From Clostridia bacterium (GTDB lineage Bacteria > Bacillota > Clostridia > Lachnospirales > Lachnospiraceae): 64,000 nucleotides of DNA. The position numbers and the translations under genes are program-made. Below are positions 59,613 to 64,000 of this stretch, in pieces. Position 1 is the first letter of the stretch. Each line of letters begins with the position of its first letter. The DNA lies in assembly GCA_009929615.1 (NCBI GenBank), contig SAAB01000006.1, positions 29,672 to 93,671 of the forward strand, given 5' to 3'. The notes under the pieces are model-generated. The model did not search any database, was not told where the DNA came from, and worked only from the letters and a program-made list of their open reading frames with translations.

Positions 59613-61040
59613 CTACCAATCATAACATAGAACATGTCCTCCGTCAACAGTAATGCACTTGCTTAATCGCTTCATGGCCTCATCCATTTTATCCTTATCC
59701 ACACCCGAATAATTTAATACCAGCACATGCTGTTTTGCATCCTCCGGATGAAAATAGTACTTTGAAAGACAGGAAATACCAATTCCCTGCTGTTCTGCTG
59801 CCTTTTCAAGAGCTTCGTCTGAAAGTTCCGTGGAAATCTCCATCAAAAAGTGAAGTCCTGCATTTTCCTCTTTAATCTGTATCTTCCCGGCAAGGGAACT
59901 TTTTCTTATGCTTTCCAGCAGCATATCTCTTTGATTTCGATAGTAATTCCGCATCCGGTTAATATGCTTTTCAAAGTATCCTCCGGAAATAAACCTGGCC
60001 AGTGTATACTGTTCAAAGTTTGAAACTGTACAGGAATAGAATCCTAGTTTGGCATAAAATTGTTTCAAAAGCTTCTCCGGCAAAACCATGTAACTGATAC
60101 GAATCGTTGAAGACAGACTTTTGCTGAAAGTATTCATATAAATAACCCTATCCATCACATCGATACTCTGCAATGATGGAATCGGTTTGCCTAAAAGCCT
60201 GAATTCACTGTCGTAATCATCTTCAATTATATATCGCCGGCTGTTTCTCGATGCCCATCCAAGCAGTTCGTACCGCCGGCTGATGGAAGTTACGGTTCCT
60301 GTTGGATAATGATGAGACGGAGATAAATGAAGAATATCTGAGCCTGATGCCTCTAATTCGTCCATCCGCACGCCACTTTCATCCATTGGAATCCGTCGGA
60401 CTTCAACGCCATGACTTGAATAAATCTGTGCGATTTTCTGATATCCCGGATCTTCAATGGCATAAACCGACTCCGTTCCAAAAAGCTGGATGAGCAGCCC
60501 ATACAGATACTCCGTTCCGGCACCAATAATAATCTGCTGTGGCGAAATACCAATCCCCCGAAATTCATACAAATGGTCAGCTATGGCCTTTCGAAGTTCC
60601 ATAATTCCACCAACAGGCGGTGGCTGAAGCAGTGTACTGCTTTCACCGGATAAAACCTCTCGCATTAATTTTGCCCAAACTGAAAAAGGAAAATTCCCGT
60701 GACTTGTACGATTACTTATAAAATCCACAAAATATCCTGCCTTCTCCGGCGTCTCCTTTTTTTCTTCTCTCTTTGGCAGCTTTTTTTCACTGATAGATTT
60801 TACTGCTGCAATAAAATAGCCTTTTTTCGGAACCGAATATATGTAGCCCTCTGCCATAAGCTGAGCATAGGCATTCTCTACAGTAATAGTGCTTATACCC
60901 AGATTCTTTGCAAAACTTCGTTTTGAAGGCAGCTTGTCACCAGCACCCAAAATACCGTTAATTATATCATTTTTAATACATTTATATAAATGCTCATATA
61001 AGCTGTCTGACCCTAAATCAACAAAAGAATAGGTTAACAT
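59613..61040 (-). CDS. pdxR: MocR-type GntR/aminotransferase regulator, probable PdxR
   Basis: 475 residues from ATG 61040 (GGAGG 12 bases upstream). N-terminal GntR winged helix: LYKCIKNDIINGILGAGDKLPSKRSFAKNLGISTITVENAYAQLMAEG; C-terminal class I aminotransferase domain: IEDDYDSEFR and TFSKSLSSTIRISYM. Divergent from pdxS-pdxT, which makes pyridoxal 5'-phosphate, so PdxR is the best call; binds PLP as effector. Confidence 0.88.
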   Translation of the reverse strand: MLTYSFVDLGSDSLYEHLYKCIKNDIINGILGAGDKLPSKRSFAKNLGISTITVENAYAQLMAEGYIYSVPKKGYFIAAVKSISEKKLPKREEKKETPEKAGYFVDFISNRTSHGNFPFSVWAKLMREVLSGESSTLLQPPPVGGIMELRKAIADHLYEFRGIGISPQQIIIGAGTEYLYGLLIQLFGTESVYAIEDPGYQKIAQIYSSHGVEVRRIPMDESGVRMDELEASGSDILHLSPSHHYPTGTVTSISRRYELLGWASRNSRRYIIEDDYDSEFRLLGKPIPSLQSIDVMDRVIYMNTFSKSLSSTIRISYMVLPEKLLKQFYAKLGFYSCTVSNFEQYTLARFISGGYFEKHINRMRNYYRNQRDMLLESIRKSSLAGKIQIKEENAGLHFLMEISTELSDEALEKAAEQQGIGISCLSKYYFHPEDAKQHVLVLNYSGVDKDKMDEAMKRLSKCITVDGGHVLCYDW

Positions 61041-61060
61041 GACCTGTATTTCCTCCAAAC

Positions 61061-61118
61061 TGACCATTCTGAATATATCTTTATTGAATATTTTAATATG
61101 GTCAAAATGAATTATAAT
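61061..61118. promoter_or_regulatory. pdxR/pdxS control region
   Basis: TGACCAT (61061-61067) and ATGGTCA (61098-61104) are inverse 7-bp arms. A pdxS -10 TATAAT lies at 61113-61118 without a good -35, which fits activation by PdxR. Confidence 0.6.
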
Positions 61119-61165
61119 TCATAGCATAGCTTTTGTAAAGCATTAAACTATTGGAGGAAAATAAA

Positions 61166-62041
61166 ATGAATAATGAAAGATATGTACTTAATAAGGAACT
61201 TGCCCAGATGTTAAAAGGCGGCGTCATCATGGATGTCACAACACCAGAACAGGCAAAAATCGCTCAGGCAGCCGGAGCATGTGCGGTTATGGCATTGGAA
61301 CGCATCCCCGCAGATATCCGTGCTGCCGGCGGTGTTGCCCGTATGAGTGACCCTAAAATGATTCGTGGTATCCAGGAAGCTGTCACTATCCCGGTTATGG
61401 CAAAATGCCGCATTGGCCACTTTGTTGAAGCACAGCTTCTTGAAGTTATTGAAATTGATTATATCGATGAAAGTGAAGTACTCTCTCCTGCTGATGATAT
61501 TTATCATATTGATAAAACCAAATTTAAGGTTCCATTTGTCTGCGGTGCTAAGGACTTAGGCGAAGCCCTCCGCCGAATCAATGAGGGTGCTTCCATGATT
61601 CGGACTAAAGGTGAACCGGGAACAGGCGATATCGTTCAGGCCGTCAGCCACATGCGTAAAATGAACAGCCAAATTGCCCGAATCATTTCTATGCGTGAAG
61701 ATGAACTGTTCGATGAAGCAAAAAATCTTCAGGTACCTTATGACTTAGTCGTATATGTTCATGACAATGGCCGTCTTCCGGTTGTTAACTTCGCTGCTGG
61801 CGGTGTCGCTACTCCTGCTGATGCCGCATTAATGATGCAGCTCGGTGCGGAAGGGGTTTTTGTCGGTTCCGGTATCTTTAAATCTGGAAATCCCGAAAAA
61901 AGAGCCAATGCTATCGTCAAAGCAGTAACCAACTATCAGGATGCAAAAATGATTGCTGAATTATCCGAAGATTTGGGCGAAGCCATGGTCGGCATCAATG
62001 CTCAGGAAATTGAAATTCTCATGGCCGAAAGGGGGAAATAA
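61166..62041 (+). CDS. pdxS: Pyridoxal 5'-phosphate synthase, subunit PdxS
   Basis: 291 residues from ATG 61166 (TTGGAGG). [72 protein letters not shown] [52 protein letters not shown]. Builds PLP from ribose 5-phosphate, glyceraldehyde 3-phosphate and ammonia. Confidence 0.97.
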   Translation: MNNERYVLNKELAQMLKGGVIMDVTTPEQAKIAQAAGACAVMALERIPADIRAAGGVARMSDPKMIRGIQEAVTIPVMAKCRIGHFVEAQLLEVIEIDYIDESEVLSPADDIYHIDKTKFKVPFVCGAKDLGEALRRINEGASMIRTKGEPGTGDIVQAVSHMRKMNSQIARIISMREDELFDEAKNLQVPYDLVVYVHDNGRLPVVNFAAGGVATPADAALMMQLGAEGVFVGSGIFKSGNPEKRANAIVKAVTNYQDAKMIAELSEDLGEAMVGINAQEIEILMAERGK

Positions 62042-62042
62042 C

Positions 62043-62615
62043 ATGCGTATTGGAATCAGTGCCGTCCAAGGGGCATTTGCTGAACACGAAAAAATTTTAG
62101 ACCAGTTAGACATTGAGTATATTGAACTTCGAAAAGAAGAAGACTTGAACACTCCCATCGACGGACTTATCCTGCCCGGCGGCGAGAGTACTGTTCAGGG
62201 AAAATTGTTAAAGGAATTGAATATGTTTGAACCTATGAAAAAAAAGATTCAAAAGGGCCTACCCGTGCTGGCAACCTGTGCCGGTTTAATTCTTCTGGCC
62301 GAAAGACTCTCAAATGACGATAACTCTTATTTTGCCACCATGCCTGTCACCGTCCGCAGAAATGCCTACGGCAGACAGCTTGGGAGCTTTCATACTCAGG
62401 CTGATTTCGGAAACCTAGGTGACATCCCCATGACCTTTATCCGGGCCCCTTATATTGACACGGCCCGCAAAGATGTCGAAGTCCTGGCCCGGGTTGACGG
62501 TAATATCGTCGGTGCTGCCTACAAAAATCAGATTGGCATCTCCTTCCATCCCGAACTCGACTCCGATGTGCGAATTCACAAGATGTTTCTCGATAAAATT
62601 GTATTGTCCCATTAA
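62043..62615 (+). CDS. pdxT: PLP synthase glutaminase subunit PdxT
   Basis: 190 residues from ATG 62043 (GAAAGGGGGAAATAAC). MRIGISAVQGAFAEHEKIL, ILPGGESTVQGKLL, VLATCAGLILLA (catalytic Cys), and GISFHPELDSD (His-Glu). Makes ammonia for PdxS. Starts 2 bases after the pdxS stop. Confidence 0.97.
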   Translation: MRIGISAVQGAFAEHEKILDQLDIEYIELRKEEDLNTPIDGLILPGGESTVQGKLLKELNMFEPMKKKIQKGLPVLATCAGLILLAERLSNDDNSYFATMPVTVRRNAYGRQLGSFHTQADFGNLGDIPMTFIRAPYIDTARKDVEVLARVDGNIVGAAYKNQIGISFHPELDSDVRIHKMFLDKIVLSH

Positions 62616-62688
62616 AAAAACAGTGATATACTAAGGTACAAGGGTTACACAGTTCACGCTTTGAGAACCCGCAGTATCATTATATCAG

Positions 62689-62759
62689 GCAGATATGGTT
62701 CATCGGTAGAACGCTAGCTTCCCAAGCTGGAAAGGCGGGTTCGACTCCCGTTATCTGCT
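62689..62759 (+). tRNA. tRNA-Gly (anticodon CCC)
   Basis: 71 bases, acceptor GCAGATA with TATCTGC, anticodon arm CTAGC-TTCCCAA-GCTGG, T arm GCGGG-TTCGACT-CCCGT. No encoded CCA. Just left of an integrase gene, so likely the integration site. Confidence 0.93.
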
Positions 62760-62795
62760 CTTTAAAACCCTTATTTTAAAGGCTTTGTAGGGTAC

Positions 62796-62837
62796 GGTAA
62801 TCAAAAGGTAATCAAAAAGTAATCAAAGGTAATCAAA
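62796..62837. repeat. Four tandem GGTAATCAAA-type repeats
   Basis: (G)GTAATCAAA occurs at 62796, 62807, 62819 and 62828, period 9-12 bases, between tRNA-Gly and the integrase stop. They are likely integrase or excisionase arm sites of the element's left end. Confidence 0.65.
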
Positions 62838-63915
62838 TAGCGTGTGTGGTAGCTCGTTTAAAATCCGGTATTGCAGATATAATTTGAGCCTTTTGACTTA
62901 CCGTTTTCCTATTTCTATGGTAATGTCTCTCTGATACAGCTATATCAGCATGCCCCATTTGGTCTATAACCAACTTTTTATCTACATGATTATCTAATAA
63001 AATTGTGCCATAAGTTTTTCTGATTTTATGTGGTGACTTATGATATATATTTAATTTATCGCACAATCTATTTAACCTATTACGGATTGAATACGCATGC
63101 ATCCTATCATTGTCATTCATAAAAACAAACTCTACAAATGGGTTTAATTTATTAATCTTATTAATTAACCATAAATAATCGTCTGCGACCACCACTGTTC
63201 TTACACCAGCTTTACTCTTCGGAAATTCTTTAATTTTATATACATAAGTACCTGCATCATCTTTATATCTCGTCTCAGTCCTACGTATATTTATTGTATT
63301 CCCACAGATATCGTCGTGTTTTAAACTTACTATTTCACCGATTCGAAGTCCTGTAACAAACATTAATAACAGACATATATTTTTCTCGTCTATATGAGAT
63401 TCAAGATATTCTGTTATAATTAATGTTTCAGATTCATCAAAAACTTCTTCATAGTCCTCTTTAATAACTTGTTTAAAGCTATTTTCAGAAAGTTCCATTT
63501 CATCAAATACTTCTTCAACGCTAAAATAAATTAATTGATTTTTCTTTGCCGTTTTAAATATTCCTCTCGTTATTGTTTTAAGTCCTAAAAATGCTTTTGC
63601 GGTAAGATTATGTTTTGGAACTTGGTCTTCGAGAAATTCTGATAATTGTTCGAATGTTATGTCTTTGATATTTTTACCACCAAAATTATCATCACTTTTA
63701 TAGAATCTATTAAATGTTTGTGTGTACCGTAGCTTTGTTGATAATGATATTCTGTTCAAAAATAAAATTCTATCAACCCATTTTTGAAATATACTTTCAA
63801 TAGATACAATGCTTTCATGTTCTTTCCAGTACTCTACAACAATATCTTCTATTTCCTTTTGTGATTTCCTTTTTTTTAGAATCCTTCCTTTCTGTTTGTC
63901 TGGTGTATCTGTCAA
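62833..63915 (-). CDS. Tyrosine-type site-specific integrase
   Basis: 360 residues. N-terminal core-binding domain (IFQKWVDRILFLNRISLSTKLRYTQTFNRF), catalytic Arg TGLRIGEIVSLKHDDI, HKIRKTYGTILLD (His-x-x-Arg), QMGHADIAVSERHYHRNRK (His and Tyr). The frame starts at TTG 63915 with no clear ribosome site and abuts an odd boundary at ~63911, so the original start may be displaced. It drives integration at the tRNA-Gly to its left; the cargo lies to the right, outside the window. Confidence 0.9.
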   Translation of the reverse strand: MTDTPDKQKGRILKKRKSQKEIEDIVVEYWKEHESIVSIESIFQKWVDRILFLNRISLSTKLRYTQTFNRFYKSDDNFGGKNIKDITFEQLSEFLEDQVPKHNLTAKAFLGLKTITRGIFKTAKKNQLIYFSVEEVFDEMELSENSFKQVIKEDYEEVFDESETLIITEYLESHIDEKNICLLLMFVTGLRIGEIVSLKHDDICGNTINIRRTETRYKDDAGTYVYKIKEFPKSKAGVRTVVVADDYLWLINKINKLNPFVEFVFMNDNDRMHAYSIRNRLNRLCDKLNIYHKSPHKIRKTYGTILLDNHVDKKLVIDQMGHADIAVSERHYHRNRKTVSQKAQIISAIPDFKRATTHAI

Positions 63916-63970
63916 CCCAAAATTAGGTCAACTGCTCATTGAATTCTAGGTCACTTAAGACCACTTTGTA

Positions 63971-63992
63971 CACCCATGCGCCAGCATGGGTG
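63971..63992. other. Hairpin near the right edge
   Basis: CACCCATGC, GCCA, GCATGGGTG: a perfect 9-bp stem followed by CATTCTTT. It could be a terminator or the end of a mobile element; the rest lies outside the window. The bases 63916-63970 hold only repeated AGGTCA-like motifs. Confidence 0.55.
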
Positions 63993-64000
63993 CATTCTTT

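Noticed and set aside
62796..62837. Short repeats resembling a CRISPR array
   Set aside because: Units are 9-12 bases with no spacers of proper length and no cas genes; they fit integrase arm sites.

Overview
The window looks like a chromosome segment of a low-to-mid GC, strictly anaerobic Firmicute, most likely a gut Lachnospiraceae (class Clostridia). The support is the gene content (class III fructose-bisphosphatase, EtfBA, an Rnf-type protein, EFR1-type ferredoxin, PdxS/PdxT with a MocR regulator, DUF3737, DUF4405, many flavodoxin, nitroreductase and aldo-keto reductase proteins), strong AGGAGG ribosome sites and sigma-A type promoters. The genus is not decided by anything seen here.

Layout. 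1-665: 5' part of addB. 784-1685: a small membrane-anchored protein and a half-length 5'-nucleotidase. 1760-7760: leftward unit dapA-dapB-fbp-nadE behind a promoter, a lysine riboswitch and a riboswitch terminator. 7776-8961: cobalamin adenosyltransferase and an SSB-like protein. 9254-14459: typA, a MATE pump and an isolated etfB-etfA pair. 14561-21514: a tight seven-gene leftward operon (linear-amide C-N hydrolase lipoprotein, phenylacetate-CoA-ligase-like enzyme, LolD/FtsX-type ABC transporter, small helical protein, cyclophilin-like lipoprotein, LysE exporter), preceded by a terminator-like hairpin and a DUF3737 gene divergent from a LysR regulator. 23507-26861: three class-M (SirTM-type) sirtuin genes with an Rrf2 regulator among them. 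26872-29850: XRE and LuxR regulators and small genes, one probably broken.

29940-35416: a nine-gene leftward operon led by its own TetR gene from a consensus promoter (two methyltransferases, SDR, DUF3795, PH-like protein, SRPBCC, nitroreductase, VOC). 35504-37357: flavin reductase plus a truncated SUMF1-domain lipoprotein under a MerR-type promoter with 19-bp spacing. 37386-43023: redox operons (truncated aldo-keto reductase, CMD, DUF4405; Fe-alcohol dehydrogenase, Cys-rich protein, hydroxyisobutyrate-dehydrogenase-like enzyme, PAS-like protein) containing a partial duplication. 43149-46799: LysR, a GGDEF gene broken by one nonsense codon, and a flavodoxin/cyclophilin-like lipoprotein. 46946-48915: lysA with a TrmB-family regulator whose promoter carries a perfect 16-bp palindrome. 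49223-56474: ilvE, folA, thyA, a RelA/SpoT-domain protein, an EFR1 ferredoxin, hflX and a TPR protein. 56536-62615: an RnfC-RnfD fusion, DegV, and pdxR divergent from pdxS-pdxT. 62689-64000: tRNA-Gly(CCC) followed by a tyrosine integrase, the left edge of an integrated element that runs out of the window.

Themes: lysine is handled at several points (riboswitch-controlled dapAB, TrmB-controlled lysA, a LysE-type exporter), and there is a strong emphasis on NAD(P)H/flavin redox and NAD metabolism (nadE, sirtuins, Etf, Rnf-like). The most unusual blocks are the seven-gene hydrolase/ligase/ABC operon, the three SirTM genes without the usual macrodomain and lipoyl partners, the RnfC-RnfD fusion, and the dehydrogenase gene flanked by a degenerate direct repeat. 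All calls come from reading the sequence; no database search was run.
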